Of a stretch of DNA of 35,154 nucleotides, positions 7,991 to 15,079 are shown in pieces. How positions within the stretch are numbered: position 1 is the stretch's first letter; the number at the start of each line of letters is the position of its first letter. Source of the DNA: Bacillota bacterium. Lineage in GTDB: Bacteria; Bacillota; Sulfobacillia; Sulfobacillales; JAIMBI01. The notes beneath the pieces were generated by a model. That model was not told the origin of the DNA. It was given only the letters and a program-made list of their open reading frames with translations, and searched no databases. The position numbers were made by a program, and so were the translations under genes. The stretch covers positions 52,421-87,574 of the forward strand of contig JAJZWS010000004.1 of NCBI GenBank assembly GCA_021846565.1. Reading direction: 5' to 3'.

Positions 7991-8957
7991 ACTCGCGCGC
8001 CGAGCGGGCATCAGTCGGCAGTCGCTCTTAACCATTGAGCAGGGGCATGTGCCGCGCGCCGACACGGCCCTCCGGCTGGCGCTGGCGCTGGGCACCACGG
8101 TCGAGCAGCTGTTTACCCCGGGAGACGGCACCTGGGCAGCCCCCCCCACGCCCTTCGCGCGGTGGACCGAGGTTGGAGGTCGCCTGATTCTGCATCCCAC
8201 CACGTCGGTCCTGGCCGACGTGGCGGTACGTCAGGACGGGTCGCTCGCACCCCTGCCCGAGTCCCGCCCGCCCCACCGGGTGCTCACCATCGCCGGCTGC
8301 GACCCGGCGCTGCCCTTGGTGGCACGGCATCTGGAGCGCCAGCACCCCGGATGGTGGTGCGACGTGCTGCCGGTGCCCAGCCGGCGCGCGCTCGCCCTGC
8401 TGCAGGCCGGCCATGTTCATGTGGCCGGAATCCACCTGTTTCACCCGAGTGGCTACAACCGGCCGCACGTGGGTCCCACGGGTACAGCGCTGCAGGGGAT
8501 CCGCGCGACGGCGTTCGAGGTAGGATTCGCGGCGCGTAAGCCCCGTGCGCTCCAGGACTGGCCGTCGCTGTGGCGGGAGGGCACCGTGGCGATGGGGGCC
8601 CAGGGCGCGGAAACCGAGGCGCTGGCCCACCGCACCGCCGCCGCCCGCCAGTTGGGGCCGCCCGCCACGGCCCTGGTCAGCCAGAGCCATGGCGAGTCGG
8701 CCCGCCTGGTGGCCGAGGGACAGGCAGACCTCACGGTGGTACCGCGCCTCATTGCCGACGTGCATGGCCTCGCGTTTCAGCCCCTCGCCCTGCAGCCGTT
8801 TGATTGGGTGGCGGCGCTTCCGCTGTTGCCTGGGGTCGACCGGCTGCTGGCGACCCTGGCCGATCCAAGCTTACAAGCCGCCCTCGGGCACTTGGCCGGG
8901 TACTCCCTGGAGCTTTCCGGCCAGACGGTTTGGAACGTGGCCGCCGGGCACGCGTGA
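7926..8957 (+). CDS. XRE-type regulator with periplasmic-binding-protein-like sensor domain
   Basis: A one-component regulator of 343 residues. Residues 5-65 are an XRE helix-turn-helix (IRRIRTQLGLSQSELARRAGISRQSLLTIEQG). Residues about 115-325 form a binding-protein-like domain (RVLTIAGCDPALPLVARHLERQHPGWW ... GQADLTVVPRLIADVHGL), as in the PBP_like/LysR-substrate family often found beside molybdate transporters. I infer that it senses molybdate or tungstate and controls the operon in which it is the fourth gene. It starts with ATG at 7926, preceded by CTGGAGGTGAGCC, inside the end of the ATPase gene. Confidence 0.8.
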   Translation: MTKQPGANIRRIRTQLGLSQSELARRAGISRQSLLTIEQGHVPRADTALRLALALGTTVEQLFTPGDGTWAAPPTPFARWTEVGGRLILHPTTSVLADVAVRQDGSLAPLPESRPPHRVLTIAGCDPALPLVARHLERQHPGWWCDVLPVPSRRALALLQAGHVHVAGIHLFHPSGYNRPHVGPTGTALQGIRATAFEVGFAARKPRALQDWPSLWREGTVAMGAQGAETEALAHRTAAARQLGPPATALVSQSHGESARLVAEGQADLTVVPRLIADVHGLAFQPLALQPFDWVAALPLLPGVDRLLATLADPSLQAALGHLAGYSLELSGQTVWNVAAGHA

Positions 8958-9383
8958 CTGCCGGTCAAGACGAGGCAAACCAAGCCACACAAATGGCGCG
9001 CCAGATCGGTGCCCAACCGAGCCGGTCTCCGGCCCTAAAAGGGCCGCTCCAGCGATCCCGGCCCACAACCGGGCTCTCGCCGACACACGGGGCAAGCGTG
9101 CAGCGCTATGTGGCTGGCCAAGCCACCCCGTCGTTCCCTCGGCGGGCGCCCTCCTGACGCTCGGACGCGACCCGGCGGCGATCCTATCGGTCCACGCTCC
9201 GCGTTTTCGCCGAACGCTCCTCTGAACTTGGCCCCCGGTGGGACCGTTTCCCTCGATGGCGCGCGCGCCAGCCCCGGCCGAGAGTCCCCAGGTGGGAACG
9301 CGTGCCAGCCTATTCGATTGGAGGGGCACGAAAGGGCCGGATTCCCGTGTCCGTTAGGTCCCCGTGATCAGCGAGCGCTGGGT
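8958..9383. other. Gene-free stretch between importer operon and VapBC-type pair
   Basis: No frame here has a convincing start, ribosome binding site or family. The only structure seen is a perfect 6-bp inverted repeat, GGCCCT/AGGGCC, at 9031-9045 with a 3-base loop, lying 75 bases after the regulator stop. It lacks a U-tract and would be at best a weak terminator. Confidence 0.5.
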
Positions 9384-9785
9384 TCAGACGAGGTCGAACG
9401 CGGCTGGGTCGTGGATGCGGTAGACCCCAAAGTCCGAGTCGAGGGTAAACACACGATGACAACCCGTGAACTCTGCCGCAGCGACGAGAGAGCCGTCGGC
9501 CAAACCCATCGGGGTGTCTTGGTATTTCGCCATCAGCACGTGCATGCGCGGCACAACCTCCTTAAGATCCACAACCTCTAGCCGTTCGCTCAGCACCAGC
9601 GCCCAAAGGTGGTGCTGACCCGCCCACCCGCCGGCACGATGCATCAGGTACATGGCCTCGGTGAGCACCGGCCACGTAGTGACCAAGCGCCCGGGCAGCA
9701 CGCCCAGCGTCTTTGCCACGCGGACATGGTCCGCCTCCCCGCGATCGAGAAGCGCCACCAAGGGGCCGGTATCAATCAGTGTCAT
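9384..9785 (-). CDS. PIN-domain ribonuclease toxin (VapC type)
   Basis: A 133-residue PIN domain with the expected acidic metal-binding residues: D5 (LIDTGPL), E43 (LTEAMYL), D97 (LADGSL) and D116/D118 (TLDSDFGVY). Family members cleave specific RNAs, commonly tRNA, when released from their antitoxin. The ATG at 9785 overlaps the end of the upstream antitoxin by 14 bases, the standard arrangement for coupled expression. Confidence 0.85.
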   Translation of the reverse strand: MTLIDTGPLVALLDRGEADHVRVAKTLGVLPGRLVTTWPVLTEAMYLMHRAGGWAGQHHLWALVLSERLEVVDLKEVVPRMHVLMAKYQDTPMGLADGSLVAAAEFTGCHRVFTLDSDFGVYRIHDPAAFDLV

Positions 9786-10032
9786 GCGTCTGCCGTCGCG
9801 GTTCGGCCGCTAGAAGCTCGCTGTATACGTTGTGCGCCATGCGCGCATGTCCGCCTTGGCTGTTGATGGCCCCAATGACGTCCTGCAGGCGGTCGGCCAG
9901 AGAGTCCGCCAACACCTCACGGCAGCGCGCCGCGACCGCACCGCGTACAAACTCCGACTCGGTCACGCCCAAGCGCTTCGCGGCCACGTTCAGATTGCGC
10001 TCCAGCGTCTCACCCAAGCGGACGCTTGTCAT
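9772..10032 (-). CDS. Ribbon-helix-helix antitoxin of the PIN toxin
   Basis: An 86-residue protein beginning MTSVRLGETLERNLNVAAKRLGVTESEFVRGAVAARCREVL, a MetJ/CopG-like ribbon-helix-helix fold. It should bind its own operator and neutralise the PIN toxin encoded just downstream. The ATG at 10032 has GGGGGAGG seven bases upstream. The C-terminal half (QDVIGAINSQGGHARMAHNVYSELLA) is the likely toxin-binding part. An upstream GTG would lie on the promoter and is rejected. Confidence 0.8.
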   Translation of the reverse strand: MTSVRLGETLERNLNVAAKRLGVTESEFVRGAVAARCREVLADSLADRLQDVIGAINSQGGHARMAHNVYSELLAAEPRRQTHDTD

Positions 10033-10051
10033 CGCGCCACCTCCCCCACGA

Positions 10052-10080
10052 ATTGTATGACACGTTAGTCCCCTCCCCAA
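10052..10080 (-). promoter_or_regulatory. Putative promoter of the VapBC-type pair
   Basis: On the minus strand TACAAT (10052-10057) is preceded, after 17 bases, by TTGGGG (10075-10080). The -10 matches five of six consensus bases, the -35 three of six. Confidence 0.45.
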
Positions 10081-10511
10081 TACGCCACGCAGCCCACTGC
10101 CACAGGCATCACCACGGGTTGCCCAGCAGAGGAGCTATCCACGGACCCGAATTGCAGGGATTTCGCGTGTCGGGTGCTCGCGTGGACGCTTCGGTCAGCG
10201 CATGCCCGGGGGTGCGCACTCCTTGACATGTCAGCGTCTGGGCTCGGGGTTGTTCGCTCGACGGGCGTGCGGGAGAGGAGTGGAGCGGCCGTTCGGCCGG
10301 CGCGCCATGCGCATCAGGTCCGCCACGCCCACCCCGCGCCGCGGGCGGTCCTGCAACCACACGCCCTTGCCCACGCGAGCGGCTTGGCGGTCGGACTCGT
10401 CTCAGCGGTGGCGACCGGGCTGTCCATTCACGCGGCGAACCGACCCTGCTCTTGCCCCAAGGGATGTCTACGCGTTAACCTTGATCAGACTTCGTTGGAA
10501 CATTTGGTTGC
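10081..10511. other. Gene-free leader region upstream of the MFS transporter
   Basis: No gene with a ribosome binding site is seen. A TTGACA at 10223-10228 has no matching -10. Close to the attenuator are a four-codon frame (ATG at 10464, reading M-S-T-R-stop, with AAGGG immediately before it, which is too close for an efficient site) and a second open frame reading ...LIRLRWNIWLRRR. Either could be a leader peptide; neither is proven. Confidence 0.4.
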
Positions 10512-10533
10512 GAAGGCGGATTCCGGCGCCTTC
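10512..10533 (+). promoter_or_regulatory. Antiterminator hairpin of an MFS attenuator
   Basis: GAAGGCG (10512-10518) is perfectly complementary to CGCCTTC (10527-10533), with an 8-base loop. The 3' arm is the same sequence that forms the 5' arm of the terminator at 10527-10549, so the two hairpins exclude each other. Confidence 0.6.
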
Positions 10534-10559
10534 CGCTTGGCGGAAGGTGGCGTTTTTTT
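10527..10559 (+). terminator. Intrinsic terminator directly before the MFS start codon
   Basis: CCTTCCGC (10529-10536) pairs with GCGGAAGG (10540-10547) across a TTG loop, extended by a G-T and a C-G pair, and is followed by seven Ts (10553-10559). The MFS ATG begins at the next base. The only ribosome binding site, AAGGTGG (10544-10550), is in the 3' arm, so folding would block both transcription and translation of the transporter. Confidence 0.75.
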
Positions 10560-11804
10560 ATGACATCCACGTTATGGCCCGCGTCTCGAGAATTCCATCG
10601 CCTGTTGCTGGCCGCGACCACGAGTCGCTTTGGGTCGGGTTTCTTCAACATCAGCGTCACCTGGCTCTTGTACGAGCGCACCCACTCGGTGATCCTCCTC
10701 GGGGCCCTGTGGGGCTCCTATATGGCCGTCGGCGGCCTGTTCCAAGTGGGGGTGACTCGGTACCGGCTCGAGCGCCGGAGGCCGATGGTTTGGCTCGCCG
10801 TCGCCGCAGGCATCGTCCTGCTGGCCCCGTCTCTCGCGGCATCCCTGGAGATATTCCGTGTATGGGAGCTCTGGCCGGTGTTTGTCCTGGTGGGGCTCGT
10901 CATTCGACCACTCAATGCCGGGGTCCAGTCCCTGGTGCCGAACTATGTTGAACCGGACCTCCGTCGGAGCGCCAATGCCCTCCTCGTGGGCGCCACCGAG
11001 GCCGCCGCCGTCGTAGGCCCGGTGGTGGCGGGCATCGTTATCGCGCGCGGGGGGGCCCTTAGCGGACTCGAAATCGACGCCGTCGGCGTTCTCACCACGG
11101 CCGTCATCTTGGCCACTTTGCCGAGGGTGCCTCAACCGGCCATCGGTCTCGGGCCCGGACACGCGGCGATCATAGCGGCCGGAGCCCGACGGATCTGGCG
11201 TCACCGAGTGGTGCGACGGGTGGTTGCCTTGGCCGTCGTGGCGGAGTTTACCGATTCGGCGTACGCCGTGTTGTCCGTTCCCCTGGTGATCCTGGTCCTG
11301 CACCAGACCCCGGCAGGATTGGGGCTCCTGGAGGGAGCCCTGTCGGCCGGCATGGTGATCGGCAGTGGGGTCGTGCGCCACATTCCCCGGACCATCCTGA
11401 TCTCCACGCGATGGTGGACCGTGGGGTTCTTCTGCTTGCTGTATGCCATCCTCACGACCGTCCCGAGCCTCTCCTGGATGATTCCCATACAGGGGGCGGC
11501 GGGAGTCACACTGGCCATCTTTCAGGTGGAGAGCCAGACACGACTGCAGGCGCTCGTGGACGGTGACTTTCTCGGAACCCTCTTGATGTGGCAGGAGGGC
11601 CTGTCCCGAGGGGGCGCCAAGTCCCTGGGGTCGATAGGCGTAGCGCTGCTGGCCGTCCAGGCGGGCATCCCCGGCGCGTTTGTGCTGTTCGGCATCCTGG
11701 GGGCCCTCGTGTCCCTATGGCCAGCTCTCGGTCTTAGGCGCATGGACGTCAAAGAGCAAAACTTGCGAGCGGACCAGCGCGCCAGGAACGCGCAGTGGCC
11801 CTAA
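10560..11804 (+). CDS. MFS transporter, probably a drug exporter
   Basis: A 414-residue protein with about 10-12 hydrophobic segments. The first is LLLAATTSRFGSGFFNISVTWLLYERTHSVILLGALWGSYMAVGG, typical of the N-terminal half of macrolide-exporter-like MFS proteins (a ...R.G..f..ia..WlvyelT.S pattern). The central loop and the C-terminal half are also membrane protein; the last 20 residues are polar. It starts with ATG at 10560 directly after a terminator T-tract. Control by an attenuator is typical of ribosome-targeting antibiotic resistance genes, which supports but does not prove an export role. The substrate is unknown. Confidence 0.8.
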   Translation: MTSTLWPASREFHRLLLAATTSRFGSGFFNISVTWLLYERTHSVILLGALWGSYMAVGGLFQVGVTRYRLERRRPMVWLAVAAGIVLLAPSLAASLEIFRVWELWPVFVLVGLVIRPLNAGVQSLVPNYVEPDLRRSANALLVGATEAAAVVGPVVAGIVIARGGALSGLEIDAVGVLTTAVILATLPRVPQPAIGLGPGHAAIIAAGARRIWRHRVVRRVVALAVVAEFTDSAYAVLSVPLVILVLHQTPAGLGLLEGALSAGMVIGSGVVRHIPRTILISTRWWTVGFFCLLYAILTTVPSLSWMIPIQGAAGVTLAIFQVESQTRLQALVDGDFLGTLLMWQEGLSRGGAKSLGSIGVALLAVQAGIPGAFVLFGILGALVSLWPALGLRRMDVKEQNLRADQRARNAQWP

Positions 11805-11841
11805 CCCTGATCCTGTTCCTATCAGCCGGCCTCCGTGCGCC

Positions 11842-11861
11842 GGGCCCCTGCGAAGGGGCCC
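11842..11861 (+). terminator. Perfect 8-bp hairpin after the MFS gene
   Basis: GGGCCCCT (11842-11849) and AGGGGCCC (11854-11861) flank a GCGA loop, 38 bases after the MFS stop. The stem is very stable but no U-tract follows. It may end or protect the MFS transcript. Confidence 0.4.
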
Positions 11862-11961
11862 AGCTCGTGAGACGCCATCGAAAAGGTGTCCTGCCCAGTT
11901 GAATACGCGGCCCACGCCACGTGATGGCCTATTCTACGCAAAGGGTGACTCACGTCCGACC

Positions 11962-12318
11962 TCAGGAGTCTGCTGCCTCAAGAACTTTGGCGAGGGTTGG
12001 GAGCTCTCCGGCGGTCAGGTCCCGCAAGACTTCGATCCGCGCCCGTGCGGTCTGGTGGACGGTAAACTGCTCCCGCTTTCCAATGGTCACGATGATCACC
12101 TCGGCCTTTGGCACGGCATAAATGACCCGCATCCGATGGCCGGCCCGGATGGAGTATCGCCCAAACAGGTTGATGCCGGCCCGCTTGCCCAGCGGGTCAC
12201 CATACTGATAGGGATCAGCTTGGACCCGCGCCAATGCGGATCGAACCTGGAGCTGAACACTGTGATCCAACTCCAGAAAATCACGTGCGGAGGCCGGCGC
12301 AAAGCACACGTCAGCCAC
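11962..12318 (-). CDS. RelE/ParE-superfamily toxin
   Basis: A 118-residue protein with the RelE/ParE-like core: FAPASARDFLELDHSVQLQVRSALARVQADPYQYGDPLGKRAGINLFGRYSIRAGHRMRVIYAVPKAEVIIVTIGKRE. The order helix-helix, then beta strands with GRYSIRAGHRMRVIY, matches toxins that cleave mRNA on the ribosome or act on gyrase. It starts with GTG at 12318, overlapping the stop of the upstream antitoxin frame by eight bases. After the core it has about 35 extra C-terminal residues. The toxin frame is intact although its antitoxin is interrupted. Confidence 0.78.
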   Translation of the reverse strand: MADVCFAPASARDFLELDHSVQLQVRSALARVQADPYQYGDPLGKRAGINLFGRYSIRAGHRMRVIYAVPKAEVIIVTIGKREQFTVHQTARARIEVLRDLTAGELPTLAKVLEAADS

Positions 12319-12592
12319 GCTGGCGATTCTCCACGTCGGCCCAGGGAATTCTGGTTTCGCCAGCCTGCCGCCACTCTTCCAGTTGCCTCAGCGCTACGAC
12401 CGTCCAGTAGAGATCTTCGGCCTCTGCCTCCAACTCCGCCAAGGTGCGGTACTGGCCGAAGTCCAAAAGGACACCCACTGGCTGCCCGTGCTCCGTGATC
12501 ACCACCGGCCCTTCTTAGCGGGCCGCTTTCATAATGCGTCCCGCACCACGCTGAAGTTCCGACAGGCGCACGCGTGGTCCTTCGTGCTCCAT
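12311..12592 (-). pseudogene. Phd/YefM-type antitoxin split by an in-frame TAA
   Basis: From the ATG at 12592, preceded by GGGAGGAG at a good distance, the frame reads MEHEGPRVRLSELQRGAGRIMKAAR, then TAA at 12515-12517, then EGPVVITEHGQPVGVLLDFGQY and on to the stop at 12311. Both halves together make one Phd/YefM antitoxin (DNA-binding N-terminus, then the conserved PVVITEHGQPVGVL strand, then the toxin-binding C-terminus), so a single sense codon has become a stop. GTG codons at 12505 and 12502 could restart translation of a 64-residue C-terminal piece that may still neutralise the toxin but would lack operator binding. A sequencing error is the main alternative. Confidence 0.72.
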
Positions 12593-12740
12593 AGCCGCGT
12601 CTCCTCCCATGGTTTAAGCACCTCCGTACCCTCTGGGGTAGTGCGCAGCTGCATTATGCACTGCCTGCCGTCGGCGAACTGGCACGGCGAGGGCGATCAG
12701 GTGACGCGCGTGTCCGGGAGACGGCTACCGTGAGCTCAGC

Positions 12741-12766
12741 GCTCCGCCCCATGGAAGAGGCGGAGC
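12741..12766 (-). terminator. Hairpin after the DUF1858 gene
   Basis: GCTCCGCC (12741-12748) and GGCGGAGC (12759-12766) pair perfectly across a 10-base loop, about 30 bases beyond the DUF1858 stop. No U-tract, so the terminator role is tentative. Confidence 0.38.
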
Positions 12767-12795
12767 ACTGGCGGAGATCGGCCAATACCGGGCCG

Positions 12796-13020
12796 CTAGC
12801 CCGCCTCGTCTGAATGCCCAGCCTCCAAGGCGTCGGCCAGCTGGCGGAGAAACGCGGGAACGTTTTGCACCGCATTGTAAATGGCCGCTTCCTCCAGCGT
12901 TGACGTCAGCAGGACATAGCAGCCTGAGCAAAACACGATGCCATGATCCGCCAGCACCTCGGCCACGTGGGGATCCTGGAGGACCGCATCCACCACGCGG
13001 ACGTTTGACGGGCTGGCCAT
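12796..13020 (-). CDS. DUF1858-family small redox-disulfide protein
   Basis: A 74-residue protein: VRVVDAVLQDPHVAEVLADHGIVFCSGCYVLLTSTLEEAAIYNAV. The CSGC pair at about residues 31-34 and the helical frame match DUF1858, a domain often attached to or beside redox enzymes and thought to carry a reactive disulfide. Its ATG at 13020 overlaps the stop of the upstream PaaA-like gene by one base (TGATG), so the two are translationally coupled and probably act together. Confidence 0.82.
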   Translation of the reverse strand: MASPSNVRVVDAVLQDPHVAEVLADHGIVFCSGCYVLLTSTLEEAAIYNAVQNVPAFLRQLADALEAGHSDEAG

Positions 13021-13844
13021 CAACCCGCCGCCTGACCTTCTTCGGGCACGACATTCCAGTCCGGTGTCCAGGTGGGCATCGTGAGATGCGCTTCGGCAAT
13101 CACCTGGCTCACGTCGTCCACAAACGCCTGCCGCACCGCGTCGTTGTCCCGAAGCTTCAAGCCCCACTTTTGATAAATCGCGTTCCGCCGGGTCTTGGGC
13201 CGGCCAAACACGTTCATGATGCGGGGCCACCACCGCTCGAGACCCTCCTGGAGCTCGTCGTGCGTCGCGGGGTCGCGGCCCAACCGCCGGAGCCACGTGT
13301 CGCCGTGGGCGATGTGCATGCTCTCTTCCTTCATGATGCCCTGCATCACGCGCTTCCAGGGGCCATAGCTGCACTGCAGCACGTCCTCCAGCTGGTGGCC
13401 CGCCCCCCGGTCCATCAAGACGTTGAACAGCACAAAGTCCGACCACCGGTCGATGGGGTAGTAGAAAATATTCACCCGCTCGTCCTGGCCGGCGCGGGCC
13501 TGACCTAGGAAGTCTTTTTCCTCCACCCGGAGCGTGAAGTCGAACTGCTTCACCCGATCCCCTACGTCGACGCCCAGGTTCTCCAACAGCTTGTAAACCA
13601 CGCGGCCGTGCCGCACCTCATCCCGCGTGATGCTGGCCACGGCCAGCATCTCCGCCGGGGTGGGGGCTTTCATAATCCACGGCACGTAGCCAAACGCGCC
13701 GGCAATCTCGGAGTCCGCCTCCATCAACATGAGATGAATCAGGTTGTCTCGGTACTCCGGGGTCATCTCATCGGCTTCTTCCACCAGCTCGCCTCGCTGA
13801 ATGCGTTCCAGCAGCCGAGACTCCCGCTCTTGTTCCGCCGTCAT
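13020..13844 (-). CDS. PaaA-like diiron (ferritin-like) protein, phenylacetyl-CoA epoxidase family
   Basis: A 274-residue protein of the PaaA/PaaC family. Diiron-type carboxylate/histidine motifs are seen in LMEADSEIAGAFGYVPWI, ITRDEVRHGRVVYKLLENLG and IMKEESMHIAHGD. In PaaA these bind the iron pair that epoxidises the ring of phenylacetyl-CoA. None of the other Paa subunits (PaaB, C, D, E) or paaK is beside it, so a different substrate is likely here. The ATG at 13844 has AAGGGGGA at ideal spacing; a GTG directly before it is less likely. It forms a two-gene unit with the DUF1858 protein. Confidence 0.82.
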   Translation of the reverse strand: MTAEQERESRLLERIQRGELVEEADEMTPEYRDNLIHLMLMEADSEIAGAFGYVPWIMKAPTPAEMLAVASITRDEVRHGRVVYKLLENLGVDVGDRVKQFDFTLRVEEKDFLGQARAGQDERVNIFYYPIDRWSDFVLFNVLMDRGAGHQLEDVLQCSYGPWKRVMQGIMKEESMHIAHGDTWLRRLGRDPATHDELQEGLERWWPRIMNVFGRPKTRRNAIYQKWGLKLRDNDAVRQAFVDDVSQVIAEAHLTMPTWTPDWNVVPEEGQAAG

Positions 13845-13861
13845 CACGATTCCCCCTTGCG

Positions 13862-13877
13862 GCGCCCCATGGGGCGC
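13862..13877. promoter_or_regulatory. 16-bp perfect palindrome, candidate operator
   Basis: GCGCCCCATGGGGCGC is its own reverse complement. It lies between the putative -10 box (13892-13897) and the ribosome binding site of the PaaA-like gene, about where a repressor would block the start of transcription. As RNA it could instead form a leader hairpin. Confidence 0.5.
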
Positions 13878-13891
13878 TAGACATATAACCC

Positions 13892-13897
13892 ATTATA
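13892..13897 (-). promoter_or_regulatory. -10 box upstream of the PaaA-like gene
   Basis: A perfect TATAAT on the minus strand, 48 bases upstream of the ATG. No good -35 is seen at the proper distance, so an activator may be needed. Confidence 0.45.
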
Positions 13898-15073
13898 GCG
13901 TCGTGGGGGATTGCACGACTTGGCCCTCCGAATACGCCGTGTGAAGGCCCCATCCTGTCCCTGGCGCCGGCCCACGCCACCCGGCCGGTGCTTGCGCCGG
14001 ACACCGTCGCGGCGGGGGCGGCACCCGCACCACGGTTGCTGGGCTGGCCACGCGGGATCAGGGGTGGGCCGGGCTCACGCGCGTCTTCGCTGGTCGGCTA
14101 CCAGCCATTGGCCTCCTGATGTGGCGACGTGCGGCAGCACACCGTCGGCTTCTTGCTGTACGCGCTGGCCGGCGGGCGGACTTTGCCGACAGCTGCCCGA
14201 CCTGGCTGCGCCCATCACCGTGGCCTGCATGCCGGGCGCCTGGCGCTCGCGCGGTCAGGTGCCGACTCATCCCCCGAGACACCATCGCGCGGGTGTGCTC
14301 GTCCGAGCTTGACACCTACCGACCCCAGCCGACTCAAGGAGGGCCTTGGCAAATGAGGCTTCGTGCCGGGTCTTGTGATTCGTGGATCCCACTCCGCACT
14401 GGAGTCGTGGCCGATCCTGATCCCTTTGGGCACAAGTTAAAGACGGAAACTTTCGCATCTTTGGTTGACGATCAATAACGGGCATGGTACCGTGATCGAA
14501 CCTGGTCACTGAGAACAGAGGATCCCGTGGGGGTGTTTGCCCGGGCGCCGTCAACCCCCAGTCATGGCGGAGGGTCATGTCTGTCGGGAACAAACCGACT
14601 CGGCGACGGGTCGGCAGGGCGGCGGTTTCCGAGAACGGCCGACGGCACCGGCGAATCCGTCTTCTTTTGTGAGGGGTCCACCTGCCAGAGCCGGATCCAG
14701 ACACGACCGATCGGGAGGTCACCCTGACCATGGCGCAAGCCGGTCCCAAGAACGGTGAGCCGTACCACGCGAAGGGACCCTGTTCAGCGGGACCCGGACC
14801 ATGTGGCGTTGGTGGCGGTTCTCCAGACGCCGGCCTCCGGGAGCGGGCCGCCCGCCGCGGGTGGGCTCCCTCCAAGCTTTCGTGGCGGCGGGACGCGCGC
14901 ACCGAGGGCTGAATTGTGGCATGAGCCGTTCTCGCTCGTGAGCGTGTGTTCGCGGCGATTCGGCCCAGACCACGACGGCGTCCGCATTGACGGCGAAGTA
15001 AAGTCAGTCGGCCGCGCGGGCTGTGGGCTCGTCGGCCCAGGGCTTGCTCCTCGACCTAAAATAAGGAGGAAGA
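13898..15073. other. 1.2-kb stretch without a convincing gene
   Basis: Open frames on both strands lack ribosome binding sites, hydrophobic cores and recognisable families. A possible weak plus-strand promoter (TTGACG at 14465-14470, then TACCGT at 14488-14493 after 17 bases) would give a leader of about 570 bases before the APC permease. The stretch could be decayed gene sequence; no fragment is identifiable by eye. Confidence 0.45.
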
Positions 15074-15079
15074 GTGCTT

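Noticed and set aside
8871-9329. A 152-residue minus-strand frame across the gap after the XRE regulator
   Set aside because: Arg/Gly/Pro-rich composition, no ribosome binding site and overlap with the regulator gene; a GC-content shadow.
14470-14500. T-box-like sequence (GGGCATGGTACCGTG) upstream of the amino acid permease
   Set aside because: The T-box core has an extra base, no specifier-loop stem or downstream terminator could be found, and GGTACC is simply palindromic.
14267-14902. A 211-residue minus-strand frame in the 1.2-kb gap
   Set aside because: No ribosome binding site, no hydrophobic core or motif, and Arg/Pro-rich composition typical of antisense frames in GC-rich DNA.
15057-15062. 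TAAAAT as a -10 box for the APC permease
   Set aside because: It abuts the ribosome binding site, so transcription would start inside or after it, and there is no -35.
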